A DNA stretch of 64,000 bases from Nitzschia sp. pyKryTriq1 (taxonomy: Eukaryota > Bacillariophyta > Bacillariophyceae > Bacillariales > Bacillariaceae): assembly GCA_956465555.1 (NCBI GenBank), contig OY101119.1, positions 3,148,629-3,212,628 of the forward strand, given 5' to 3'. Within the stretch, counting starts at the first letter, position 1. Every line of letters begins with the position of its first letter. The notes under the pieces are model-generated. The model did no database searches. It was given only the letters and a program-made list of their open reading frames with translations, and was not told the origin of the DNA. Positions 49,608 through 61,600 of this stretch are shown one piece after another. The translations under genes and the position numbers were made by a program.

Positions 49608-50738
49608 ATGACTCATAAACCTCTTCATACCAGCAGCAGCAGTACCGGTACTTCTTTCCTATTAGGACGACGAGCAGTACTGATATCGTCGCTTGTTCTT
49701 CTTCCGACGAATGTCGTGGCCGATCGGATCTACGATATCGAAATTCGTGACTTGTTCGCTCTGTTTCGATATCTCATCGGTTTGGCCTTTGTAATATTTG
49801 GCATGTTCTATCTTCTCTACAAAGATTATGCCGTTCGAGTATTTCTACAACAGTACGATACTTCGGAAAAGGTGACTGGACTCGTCGTCTCATGCAAGGA
49901 GGAACAACCACGACATGTCAGCAACAGCAACAGCAAAAAGAAGACTTTGACGAGTATTTATGAAGGTGATGGAGGAGAAGAACAACAAAAGCAAAAGCCA
50001 GTCAAGCAATACAAGGTCGATGTGATCTACACAGCCGCCATGGAAGATCATGAGCAGGATGATCGGCGGAAACGCAAAGAACCCGCAGTGGGGCCTTTGC
50101 TAGTAGTACAACAAGAATATAAGCACAAATTCGTTTCCAATTGGCTCGCGCCCCAAGGAACTACCATGGATCTTTTCATGATTCCATCAAAGTCAAGATC
50201 GGCCATTACCAGAGAGATGCTCGAGACGAACCGAAACAAGTTTACATGGCTGCATGCGTTGGCTGTTTTGGTTCCAGGATTGTCCTTGGCGGGTGGCTTT
50301 GTGTGGCTGTGTTATGATCGCATTCAAAATGAGTTCCCTCCCGATAAAGGCTGGGTGGGTTGGGTCATGTTTGTCGCCCTGCTGATCCTCAGTGTTTTGG
50401 CCAGTTTTTCCCTGTGCGACTACCAATTCCAAGAGTACGTCTTTGAGACCTTTTTATCTTCCTACCCCATCCAACGAAGAGATTCCCTTGGCAATATTAT
50501 GAATCAACCTCCACCTCCCACTACCGTCTTTCTTCTGGCCGATGACCATCCGGATGCCGTGGTGATTCCTCCCATTTCCCCGTCCCTCTCCATGGCCAGC
50601 GCGGCCACCTCTACAAGATCGACTGCGTCTTCCTCGTCTGATGCTCGTCGAGGACGAGACCAACAACAACAACAAGAAGAAGAAGACCCTCGAGAACAAC
50701 CAGATCCCGACGGTTCTCATTACAATAGTATCGTATAA
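49608..50738 (+). CDS. Membrane protein of unknown function
   Basis: 376 residues, intronless. A hydrophobic N-terminus (RRAVLISSLVLLPTNVVA) looks like a signal peptide. Membrane segments: YLIGLAFVIFGMFYLLY (about 54-70), LHALAVLVPGLSLAGGFVWL (about 215-234) and WVMFVALLILSVLASFSL (about 252-270). Between the first and second is a soluble part with EKVTGLVVSC, YKVDVIYTA and YKHKFVSNWLAPQGTTMDLF, a beta-rich layout like that of DUF3592-type proteins; this is only a resemblance. The tail is Ser/Gln/acid-rich and ends HYNSIV, the same S-I-V terminus as the membrane protein at 19592-20788. Function unknown. Confidence 0.8.
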   Translation: MTHKPLHTSSSSTGTSFLLGRRAVLISSLVLLPTNVVADRIYDIEIRDLFALFRYLIGLAFVIFGMFYLLYKDYAVRVFLQQYDTSEKVTGLVVSCKEEQPRHVSNSNSKKKTLTSIYEGDGGEEQQKQKPVKQYKVDVIYTAAMEDHEQDDRRKRKEPAVGPLLVVQQEYKHKFVSNWLAPQGTTMDLFMIPSKSRSAITREMLETNRNKFTWLHALAVLVPGLSLAGGFVWLCYDRIQNEFPPDKGWVGWVMFVALLILSVLASFSLCDYQFQEYVFETFLSSYPIQRRDSLGNIMNQPPPPTTVFLLADDHPDAVVIPPISPSLSMASAATSTRSTASSSSDARRGRDQQQQQEEEDPREQPDPDGSHYNSIV

Positions 50739-51690
50739 GAACTTCTTCTTGTACTGTGGTCGTCTGATGAAGTTGGTTTGTATGTTGATGTTGCTTCTTT
50801 TGAGAAGACGAACTGCTGAGCGGATGCGTCGAGTGAAAGGAGGAGTCGTCAGTTGACCAGTCGATGATACTGCTGTTGTTGCTGCTGTTGCTGTTGCTGC
50901 TGTCAGCAGCAGAAGTATACAGTAGGAGTACTGCTGCTGCTATCGACAATCCCTCCCAGTGGATGATGCGCCTACAGTACTCCTCCTCTAGTAGAGCAGC
51001 AGGGAGAAAGTGTGCTTGTCGTCGTCGTCGTCGTCGTCGATGCGGATCGTGTCAAAGTCCATAGTACTACGACGGCGGCGTCCAGAAGAACGGCAACAAG
51101 GAGGACGACGACAAGAATGAGCCCAGCTGGGTGGGTCGTTGTGGTTGTGGTTGTGGCGGCGGTGGTTGTGGTGGTGAAGCACCGAACTATTTTTTTGTTT
51201 CCATACTTACATATCTACTACATAATATCTACTAAAGTATACTACTACTACTATTAGTACTCGGTCGTAGCTACTAGCAGATAAAGAAGCTAGAGGTAAT
51301 ACTAGTCTACAACAACAACAACAACTACTACTACTACTAGTTGTAGGTTGTAGAACCAGCTAATTTTGTCAGTGACGAGAAAAGATCAACACTGTGGTTG
51401 GGATGTATAGTCCATAGCTCCTACTACTACTACTACGGTAGTAGCCAACGATGCAGTTATAATCTTTTTTTATCATATGGTCGACTTCAAAAATGGTACC
51501 ACTACTATTAGTAGTAGTAGTAGTAGTAGTAGTAGCCTGTTACTAAGTCTACTACTACTCTACTACTACTTTTTGCTAGCAGTAGCTTGGCAAAAAGTAT
51601 ATACATACATAGCTGTTCGCGTATAGTATAAAGCAGGCGGACCTATTAGCTATTCTAGAGTAGTACTACGTACTATTATGTGTACTGCTA
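50739..51690. other. Intergenic region with triplet repeats
   Basis: Between converging genes. Strongly enriched in CTG/CAG (50870-50935), CGT (51015-51050) and TAC/TAG triplets (51240-51570), including a (TAG)n run at about 51511-51534. No gene. Confidence 0.6.
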
Positions 51691-52557
51691 CTAATCCGAA
51701 TCATCATCATCATCGTCGTCATCATCATCATCCGAATCATCGAGCCCCAGATCGTTATAGGAGGGTCGTCCTCCACCTGCTGCTGCTGGTTTGTTCTTGG
51801 CAGCAGCAGCAGCAGCAGCAGCAGCGGAAGCGCCTCCAGTTTTATTGATACCACTACTACTAGCAGCAGCAGTACTATTAGTAGCCTTGCTCTTTCCTAG
51901 TCCCGATGGTGCTGGCACCATATCATCGTCATCATCATCATCGTCGTCATCATCACTGTCGTATTGTGGAACTGCACCGCCACCTGGAGCTCCCCCACCT
52001 GCCCGTGCCGCACCACTACTACCACTACCAGTAGTAGTAGTAGTGGTTCTTCCTTGCGCGGCCGCTTCACAATCATCCAACCATTCCGAAAAGACATCGA
52101 CGGGTTCATGCAAATGATGAATCGGCATTTGATACGAAGCGGCACACAATCGACAGGCCAAACTTCCAATCCCGGCCCGAAAATCCATTTTACATTCCAC
52201 GACTTCTTCATTGGCACAAAAGGGACATTTGAATCGTTTCGACAAGGTCGGTCGTTTCTTGGTTTGAACCTATAAAAACATAATATAATATAAAAATACA
52301 AAAATACATAATGGTGGTATGGTGAGAAGAGGAAGAAAAGCTTGGTGGAGGATGCGTACGAGTAGGATGTGTGCGAGTAGGGGGGGGGGAGAGAGCGCCA
52401 TCACCATAATAATATTATACCGGTATCGCAATGAAGACCCGCAAATACATTCAGTCCTCGGGAACTTTCGAGCAGCAGCAGTGCTATTCTTCTTCCTGTT
52501 GTTGTTGTTGTTTTGTATACTTGTACTTACGGGGGCTTTCTTGGCACGTCGTCCCAT
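51691..52557 (-). CDS. ELOF1: Transcription elongation factor 1 homologue (ELOF1) with acidic tail
   Basis: Nuclear zinc-ribbon factor that travels with RNA polymerase II. Exon 1, 52557-52531, codes only nine residues (MGRRAKKAP); exon 2 is 52269-51691; GTAAGT donor, TATAG acceptor, phase 0; 201 residues. The core (about 1-90) shows MGRRAKKAP, FKCPFCANEEVVECK, the second pair CRLC and HEPVDVFSEWLDDCEAAAQ, all diagnostic of the family, with four zinc Cys. The usual length is about 80-145 residues; here an extra 110 residues of Gly/Ala/Ser-rich and Asp-rich sequence (two long Asp runs, ending DDDDDSD) are added. Acidic C-terminal tails are known in some fungal Elf1 proteins, so the extension is plausible. 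Confidence 0.95.
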
Positions 52558-53497
52558 TGTGAATATAGTACTGTATTTTAATAAATTATTTATTAGCTAC
52601 CGGTAGTGGATGCGTATAGATTGTCGGTAGCTACTACTACCGCAGTAGTGAGTCAGTAGGCAGGCAAGGGGAAATACAGAATGCAACTCAAGTCAGAGAG
52701 CGAGCGAGAGCGAGAGCGAGAGAGAGAGAGAGAGAGAGATACTTGTATCATACTTGCTCCAAACGCGACGCCGACGGCTGATGGCCGCACCCCGCCCACG
52801 CCATGGTCGCTACTGGGATGTTTCGGATTGTTTGCGGTTCTGGGTTCATGATGCACATGCATGCATTCATGCATGCATGCATGCCTGTCCGATACTGTAA
52901 TGGATTGGATCATCGATCCACGCACGGACGGAGAAGACCTCACATCTATCTCATCGGTCGACCTCGTGGTGACCATCCACGGACTGACGATCGCCGCGCA
53001 CTTGATACTTGATCTATCGATGGATGATTCCTTCGACTTGCAGGACCGGCCAGCGCGAATTCCATTTGTCGCATCATCGGCTCGTTGACACTCACTTTGG
53101 TACGATCTCCTAACCGTTGCGAACCGACGGATCGGCCTTACGGACTCCCATGTAGCTTTCGTTGTAGACAGGACACTTTTCGCCGTTGTGACGACCCACA
53201 TACATACATTCAAATTTGAATCCTTGAGTAGACTGAATGAATACACACCCATCATCGATCATCATCCAACAACGAACAGCAACCAACAACAACACCTACA
53301 GTATTTCCGACTTTCTTGCACTAACTACCGGTACAACTACTGTACATGCTTTTTGGATTTTGGAGAGACGAGAAAGAGAGAGAGAGAGAGAGAGAGGAGC
53401 GAAGCCGAGAAAGACCAACAACAATAATAATAACAGCATAACAACAACAACAAAAACATCACTACCACCACTAACAACATCAACAACAACAATAACC
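52558..53497. promoter_or_regulatory. Divergent promoter region, ELOF1 and metzincin genes
   Basis: Holds a GA-rich tract (52696-52740), ATGCATGC palindromes (52853-52886) and a second (GA)n run (53372-53396) followed by a CAACAACAATAAC leader before the start at 53498. Open frames exist on both strands in 52650-53250 but have no family resemblance and oppose one another. No gene accepted. Confidence 0.5.
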
Positions 53498-53728
53498 ATG
53501 GAGAACTTGCAGTGGTGGTTGCCTCGTCGTCAACAACAAAGTCACGCTACTTTGAGTATCAGTCCAAGCCGAACACGTACAAGTAATAGTGCTACTAGTA
53601 GTCCTGCTGGTAGTCCGAAGGGGAGGAGGAGTCCCTCGCCATCACCATCATCACCATCACCATCCTCACTCATTCCTACCAGACCAAGATCGCTGAGTCC
53701 TTCCATGCTGCTCTTGAACATGAAGCAA

Positions 53729-53763
<35 letters not shown>

Positions 53764-56700
53764 TCGACGACCCAGTCCGAGTCCCCGTCCTCCTCCGGTG
53801 CCCACACTGTCGAGTCCTTTTCACAACAACAACAACAACAATAGTAATCATCATCATCATCATCACAGACGAGCACGTTCCAGTCCCTTGGCGTCTCGAT
53901 CCTTGTCGGAACTGAACTCTTTGAATACTACTAGTACGGAGGATGACAATAACGTTGTTGCTGTTGCTGTTGCGGTTGGTCCAAAGACTCCAACGACGAC
54001 CCCGCGGACTCCAAAGACGACGACGACTCCATCGAGCGAAAAGACTGGAGTGGTGTTCCGAGTCGCAGTTGCAGCAGCACCATCACCAACGGATAATGAA
54101 GACGACGATGACGACGATGATGATGATTCCATGCTTCACATCTCGCCCGTCCACTTGCAGTACTCTTCACATGTAGTAGTAGTGGGAGCGGAGAATGACA
54201 ATAATGATGGTTATGGTGATGATGATGAGGAGGAGTCTAATTTCGATCGCTACAACTACGACGAGGATTCGACACTTCATGATGATATTGATGAAGATGT
54301 TGATGATAAAAGTACTCGTCGCGATAGTTCCGGAGGTACGGGTACTGAAACTGAAACACCATTGGGTAAAGCTGAAACTGGTTCTGGTACTCCTCCTCTC
54401 TACACACCATCTTTGCCATATCCCTACGAAAAGAAGATAGGTAACGAGGGCGATGACGAGGACGATGAAGACTCTCATTTTGATCGTTTCGGTTATGATT
54501 ACGATGAGGAGAACGAGAACGAGGAGGACTCGACACTGGATGAAAGTACACGTCGAAACAGCTCCGGAACTGGTACTGGTACTCTTTCCAAGCATCACCA
54601 CCATAACCACCAGAACAGTCCACGGCCTCCCATGCCATCACCGTCCTCTCCAAGAAGAAGTGGTTGTGAAGCAAAGAAGATTACTACCACCACTGCTTCC
54701 TCTTCCTCCGCTTGTTCGGTCTCGTCTTCTTGTGTTTCCGCACCCTCGTCGCCCTTTATGGAATTGATCTACTCGGCATCCGCCTCGACGACTGCCACCC
54801 CCGAGATCTTTCGGATTGCCGATGCGGAACAAAAGGCGACGCCACTCATTCGAAACACAACATCATCACCATTATCATCATCTTGCAACAGCACTCTGCA
54901 GTCCATGATAACGCCTCGCGGCCAACAACAACAACAACTACACCCAGCACAACATCCAGTACGAGCCGAGTGGTGGGTCCCAAGAATCAACACCTCTGCT
55001 GCTGCTACTACTGCATCTGCTGCTAACAACAATACCACTACTACCAACAGCAGTCTCTCGCCCTTTTCTCTACCGAGCATGCTCGGAGCCCCGTCATGCT
55101 CGGAAGACGAAGAAGATGTGTCCGAACTCGAGTCTCCCATGCTAGGACTGGACCATCGTCATAATCATCATCATCATGGCGGTGGCTTTTCTCGACAGCG
55201 TTCGACTGTCCCAAACAACATTGATGATGGCGATGATGACGATGATAACGATGATGATATTCAATCCTCATCTCAATCTCAGTCACAGTCACAGTCTCAA
55301 GCGACGGATATTCAATCGCTCAAGACGACGGCGACTCCCCCCAAGACTCATCATCATCATCATCATCATCATGCCATGTCAGCAACAGCAGTAACGGCAA
55401 CAGCAGTAACAGCAACATCATTGAATCATGACAAGTCGACCGACAACAAAAAGGGAATGGGACTTCGTCGGTGCAATGCCCATGATGAACAAGATGACGA
55501 AGAAGAAATAATCTTTGCTTCCGATACCGAGGATGCATCCATTGCTGATGCTGGAGCTGCTGGAGCTGCTGCTTCACGTCCTGGAGGAGGAGGAGCTGCA
55601 TCATTAGCAGCGACATTGCTTCAATTGGCGTCTGGTTCAGCACTCTTGATCTCAAGAGACGAAGTCGTGGCAGCATCCGCAGCCATTACCGACAACGAGG
55701 ATGATGATGATTCATCTTCTTCAACATCGTCTCGCTCGGAAAGCTTGGCGAGGAGTCTTCAATCGGCCAATCATGCCATGCATCCAGGACGAGTGGAACT
55801 ATCCTCTAGTACCGGTGCCAAGGCGCTCGAGTCCTACTCCAACAGCAACAACAACAATACGTCTCGATTGTTCTTTCGATCATCGATTCCGACGCCAAGT
55901 CCCAAGGGTGGTGAAACTACCGTTCTACCAGCGGGTGGTATTTCAACTTTGGATACTCATTCCAATGCTGCTGCTGCTGCTGGCACGATGCCAGATCCCT
56001 ATGCATTTGCACGAGCAGACGACAACGACGAAGAAAAAGCAGGAGGAGGAAGAAGAGGAGCATCATGCTGGATTCCTCATACTGAACGTTGGAATGGACA
56101 TGAAATGGTAGAAGTGGAAATTTCCGAATTGTCTTGTGCCTTGGATCAGGAGGGCGAGGATGATGATGAAGAACCAAACTACGCCGCCGCTGCGATTGAC
56201 GAATCAACAACTTCAGACGAACGCAAACGACTACGATCATCGCCCTTTGTCGTTTCGTATTCCCGATGGGGTATGGTATTAAGACTCATGATCATTTTCA
56301 TCATGGCAATGGCCGTTGTGGTGCCTCTTGTCATTATGCTCATTCATACACGACAGACTGCAAAGAATACATCCAACTTGGAAAATGGTGGTGGTGGGGG
56401 AGCAGCGCCAGCAGCGCCACCGTCACCAGCAGCGGAAACCGACTGGCCGTCTACTAGTAGTAGTACCACCACGGCCCCCACGGCAGCTCCCACCATTGCC
56501 GCTACCACTAGTACTGGTACGAGTACAGTATCACCGACGGCTTTGCCAACAATGGTGGCTGCCGTTACTACTACGAGTTTCCCGACCAGTATGGCTCCAC
56601 TGGCGCCTGCGGCTACTACTAGTACCGCTGCACCCACGGTAGTTCCGACCAAGACTCCAGCCACTCCGAGTCCTACCAGTCCTCCAACACTACGAGCCAC

Positions 56701-57652
56701 GGATTCTCCAACCAAGACACCAGTCACCCAGAATCCTACCAGTACTCCGACAGCAGTCTCCACATCGTCCCCTACTACGACGGCACCTACAGTTTCAGAA
56801 GTCGTGAAGAATACGGTATCACCGACTCTTTCCGATGTCTACACGGACGTTTGGGACGAAGCGACTTGGATAGCTGCCAGCAGCAGCTCTGCTACGGGGA
56901 GTATCGAACTGGGACCCATTTGGCCTACCACCGCCACCGCCACGACGACATTAACCCCTCCCTTGCAATTGACGATTTTGAATTCCCTCACGGATCCACT
57001 CGACACTATGGTACTCGAAACAACAGTTCAAGAATGGCAAAAAGGATCCGTCACCGATGCCGTTCAGTTGGTATTGGAAACCTCCATCTTGCCGCAAATG
57101 CTGCTCGATGGCCAATCATCATCGTCGTGGTCATCGTCGTCATCGTCATCGTCGACCTCTGTGGACGATTGTGTTCCCACCTTGGGTCACATTCGTGTCT
57201 GCAATGGAAATTATGGAAAAGACGCGACGAATGCCAAATTCAGTTCGCAAGTCTACGTCGATGGAAGAACCATCGTGGCAGCTACCATTCTGATCAATGA
57301 AGATTGGGGATCTGGAATTGCAGCGTTGGATACAGCCGCTTCGATTCAATACAATCTCTGTCATGAACTTGGGCATGCCTTGGGAATCTTTCATTCGAAG
57401 AATCGAGGAGGATGCATGGTCGAAGAATTGACGCCCCAACAATCGCAACAAAACTATTTGGTTCCAGATGCGACGGATCTACAAAAGTTGCAAGAACTCT
57501 ATTCCTCTCCTTCATCATCATCATCTTCTTCTTCGGGGGCAACGTCCACTACAACAACAACTACTACTAGTAGTACTACCACCACCACAACTGCTGCTGA
57601 AGGTGGTGATGGAGGTTCTACCAGACGATTGAGGAGACGGGGTGGTAAATAA
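53498..57652 (+). CDS. Membrane-anchored metzincin-like protease with long disordered N-terminus
   Basis: 1384 residues, intronless. The start at 53498 (MENLQWWLPRRQQQ, context AACCATGG) was preferred over an upstream in-frame ATG at 53237, whose extension is a low-complexity GA-repeat product. Residues 1-920 are low complexity: Ser/Pro, poly-Gln, His runs and many acidic stretches, with two similar FDRYNYDEDSTL / FDRFGYDYDEENEN blocks. A single membrane segment lies at about 924-950 (LRLMIIFIMAMAVVVPLVIML). A Thr/Pro/Ala stalk of about 170 residues follows, then a catalytic domain with HELGHALGIFH (H1289, H1293, H1299), a following CMVEEL that may be the Met-turn, and LVPDATDLQKLQELY as in matrixins. 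The orientation implies a cytosolic N-terminus and an extracellular or lumenal protease. Substrate unknown; no propeptide was recognised. Confidence 0.88.
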
Positions 57653-58610
57653 CGAACCAACTAACTTACAAACTAACCAACTAAATAAGTAAATGAGAAG
57701 CTACGGAGAAGCTACGTTCTCTCTCTGTCTACACACTTCGTGCCGACCCCATCGATCCAGCAGTAGTATCGGACAGACGGTAGTGTAGTACGTAATTTAC
57801 TATACTTTACTCGTCCTGTACTGTTGTACCGTCCTTGTACCGGTGCTGTACACGTCCTCACCACCGGCGACAGATGATGATGAGAACCATGCAAGCTACC
57901 GGTACCGGTACCGGTACAGTACCAGGTACCGGTAGTTCGTTGATGACTGACGTCGCGATCGATAGATGATTGCGCCTGGATGATGATTGATTGGGATGTC
58001 TCGAGTTTTTTACAGGTCCGTAATTGCGAATTCAGAGAATTCGCAAGAATACAAAATGTACTGGCACTTGTTAAATACAAAATGTCGAAATGACTGAGTA
58101 GTGACATACATTAAGAATCATGAATGTTTGTTTACGCCAACGACCTTCAACTCCAGCCAATCAAATGCAATGAGAACAATGGATCCGCTACAACATTGAT
58201 GATGCGGGCTATGACAATTATGGATGATGATGATGATGATGATGATGATGTCAGTGAGTTTACTGGTACGATACGGGAGAAAACAAGCCCAACAAAATGT
58301 CTTGCGTACCGGTACAGTAGTAGTATTGCTGTACCGGTAGTCATCGAGCTGCCATACACATACGGTATAAAAAAGCGCGCGCTGTCGTTTTTCCAACTGC
58401 TGTATGGATATTATGATGTTGTTGTGTCTTTCTTTTCTCTTTCCTGAGTTGCTTCGTATACTATTCCGTTTCCCTCTACGAGTATGATCTGGCTGCTGCC
58501 CTATCGGCGTTTTCCACTATCTACACTACTCTTTCTGAGAATCTTCATCTGGCGTCTGCATCTGCATCTGCATCTGCATCATCATCTGCATCAGCAGAAG
58601 CAGAAGCAGC
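57653..58610. other. Intergenic region with GTAC island
   Basis: Contains the palindromic island 57820-57930, a short (GAT)n run at 58206-58236 and a (CATCTG)n run at 58557-58590 in the leader of the kinase gene. No gene accepted. Confidence 0.5.
57820..57930. repeat. (TACCGG)n palindromic island
   Basis: Overlapping palindromes TACCGGTACCGGTACCGGTA and GGTACAGTACCAGGTACC, preceded by CTTGTACCGGTGCTGTAC. It is the densest of several GTAC-rich islands in the window. Confidence 0.7.
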
Positions 58611-61600
58611 ATGGGTGGTATTCCTGCCTTTCCATCCCGAAGAGAAAAGGCGAAGCCTACTCCGCCTCAACAGGAGCATTCTACTGGAATGAGTGATATT
58701 ATTAGTCATCCTCGGGATCACAATCAACACGCCGCATCCGACAGTATGATGGTGTTTGACCTGGAAGCGGCGGCCCGAACGGATATGACGAAGAAGAGCA
58801 ATAATACTAGTACTAGTACTACTAAGTCAGCATCAGCATCATCATCATCCTCAGCATCATCATCCTCGATGCTGCTGGCGCGCAAGATGGATTCCAACAT
58901 TAGCAGTACTACAACACCGACCACCATCACCGAGGAGCAGACGGTTGCTACATCCCAGATGCATCAGCGGCACAGCATCAGCATCAGGGAGGAGGAGGAG
59001 GAGGAGGAAGAAATAAGTGAGGACCGCCCCTCATCTTCGAAGGATCATGATCGGCGTACTCATATTACTCGTACTCGTAACACCACCAGAGGCATCACGA
59101 GATTCCTCCAAAAAAGCCATCCAAAAAATACGAGTATGGACGACGATGACGATGACGATGACGATGATGATGGAAGTGACAGTGATGATGCCAGATCCAA
59201 CAGATCTTCACTCAGTCGTGCTGCCAATATAATTAACAATCATACGACCCGAGTGTTGACAACCTTGATTATGGTACTCGGCATGGCGACGACAGCCGCC
59301 TTTGCCGGAGTCGGATTGAGCAGCCTCTTGTCGGACGATCAAGAAGAATTTGAACGTTTTGCCAACGATGCAATCAACCAGCTGGCGTTGAGTTTGGATG
59401 ATTATGCCAACGCGGCATCCCTCGTCCATGCCCGATGTCGTCATCGGAACTTTTCGAGAGCAGACTTTCGAGAATTTTATGAATATCTCATGGCGTCGTC
59501 CGGTCTACAAGTCAAGGCGGTCCAATTCGATCCGAACATTACTCATGAAGAACGACCTGCCGCCGAAGCCGAAGCTCGACAGTACTATGCCGCTTACTAC
59601 CCTCACGTCGACTATCAAGGCTTTCGAGGATTCAACTCCTTGAACAACTCCTCGACCTTGCTGCTTGAGCCACGAACCAATCAATCCTTTTATTTTCCCA
59701 TCCACTACATGGAACCGATTGAAGGAAATGAAGCGGCGATTGATTTGGATTATCATTCCAGTGAATCACGAATGAGAGCATTGGCCGATGTCTTTACCTA
59801 CAAGGCGCCCAGCATGACGGATCGATTAAAGCTGGTGACGAAAGAAGATCAAGTCAATCGCTGCGGTAATACGGCGGGGGGTGATGCTGATGGTGACAGT
59901 TACGGTGTAGTCTTGATGCATCCCGGCGTTCCACTATCATCATTATCACTATCACTATCATCCACCAACATCAACACAACGTCCACCACCACCAGTCATC
60001 AGGATGAAGTTTGGCCTCGCGATATTTCCAGTATCGTCTTGTGCATTACGGATCTCATGAGGAAATCCATCCGGAATCCCAGTCATGCCTCGTCCGTATA
60101 TATTCACGATCAAAGTCATCTTTCCACCGAACCAACCTTTTTGGGTGGAGCGACTGTGACGCCTCATGCTGCGGCTCGTGATGACAACAATGATGATAAT
60201 AATAATATTACTCATGACTTGACCTTTCTCAATGAAATATCCTTGGACGATTTATTGAAGGATGCTACCAACAACAAGCAACGCCATTATATGCAACAAG
60301 ATATTCAAGCGGCGAATCGAGTGTGGACCATTACCGTCGTTTCGAACGAATCTCGGTACGATACGGATATTTTGTTTGTCGCATTGGGTGCCATGATTAT
60401 TTTATTATCCAGTATCGTCTTGGTCTTTTGGGTCCGACACAATGACAATCGGACCCGTAAATTCAACATGGAACGGGCCATATCGGAACAAGAAAAGGCA
60501 GCACTTATTTTGGAGAATGCACGACAAGCTACCAAGTCGGAACGAGAATTAAATGACTTTATTGCACATGAAGTCCGAAATCCAGGTACGAACGAGAACA
60601 AACAAACAAACAAACAAACCAATATACTCTACAAAAGTAAGCAAGTTCATATGCATCTTGACATCGTCGTCGTCTCACACACACACTTCGCTTTGGTTTG
60701 TTCTCCTTTTATTATCATAGTCGCGGCAGCCATGGCGGCTTGCAACTTTGTCAAGACGGCCATTCAACAGGAGGACCCACTACGGGACCCCGAGTCATTG
60801 GAACTGGCACGCGAAGATGTTAAAATCATTGACAATTCCCTGCATTTTGTCAATGACCTCTTACGAAACATGCTGGATATGCATCGAGCGACTTCCAAAC
60901 AACTTCACGTTGACATGACCACTCCCGTCGATCTCCTCCATGATGTTTTGGAGCCGGTAGGAGGAATGTTGTACCAACAACGCGGATCCAAAGTGAATTT
61001 GATTGTGGAATGTCCCGAAAATTTAATTATCCATGTGGATTGCCTACGATTGAAACAGGTGCTCTTGAATTTGGGACGGAACAGTAGCAAGTTCATCCAA
61101 GAGGGATTCATTCGGCTCAAGGCCGAAGAAGTTGTTCTTGATGGAAATAATAATGTCCGACTATACGTCGATGACTCGGGTTGCGGTATTCCCGCCGAGA
61201 AACGGGAACTCTTGTTTGCCAAATTCCAAGAAAGTCTCGACGTGCTCAGTCAAGGAACGGTAAGTCAGGCGAAGTGAAGTGAAGTCACGTTAAGTCAAGT
61301 CAAGTCAAGTGAAGAGAAGTCGAGGGGACAACATCACTAGTCGATCATGCTTTCTTGATGAGATATCCAGCCAGCCAGCCAGCCAGCCAGCTAGCCAACC
61401 AGCCAACCAGCCAGCCAGTAGTCGAGTTGACTCTCACTCTTTATTTCTTTGGATCATGATTCAATATAGGGCATTGGATTGTTTCTATGCAAAAGCTTGG
61501 TCGAACTCATGGGAGGAAAGATTTACTTGGACGATAACTACAATAGTGGCGTTCCTGGTCATCCTGGGACCAGATTCGTCATTGATTTGTGCACTAGCTC

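Noticed and set aside
52653-53255. 200-codon minus-strand ORF between ELOF1 and the metzincin
   Set aside because: Overlaps ORFs on the other strand, is rich in repeat-coded Arg/Ser, and lies where two promoters are expected.
53237-53497. N-terminal extension of the metzincin-like protein
   Set aside because: The in-frame extension is mainly a GA microsatellite and CAA-rich leader product; the ATG at 53498 has a better context.
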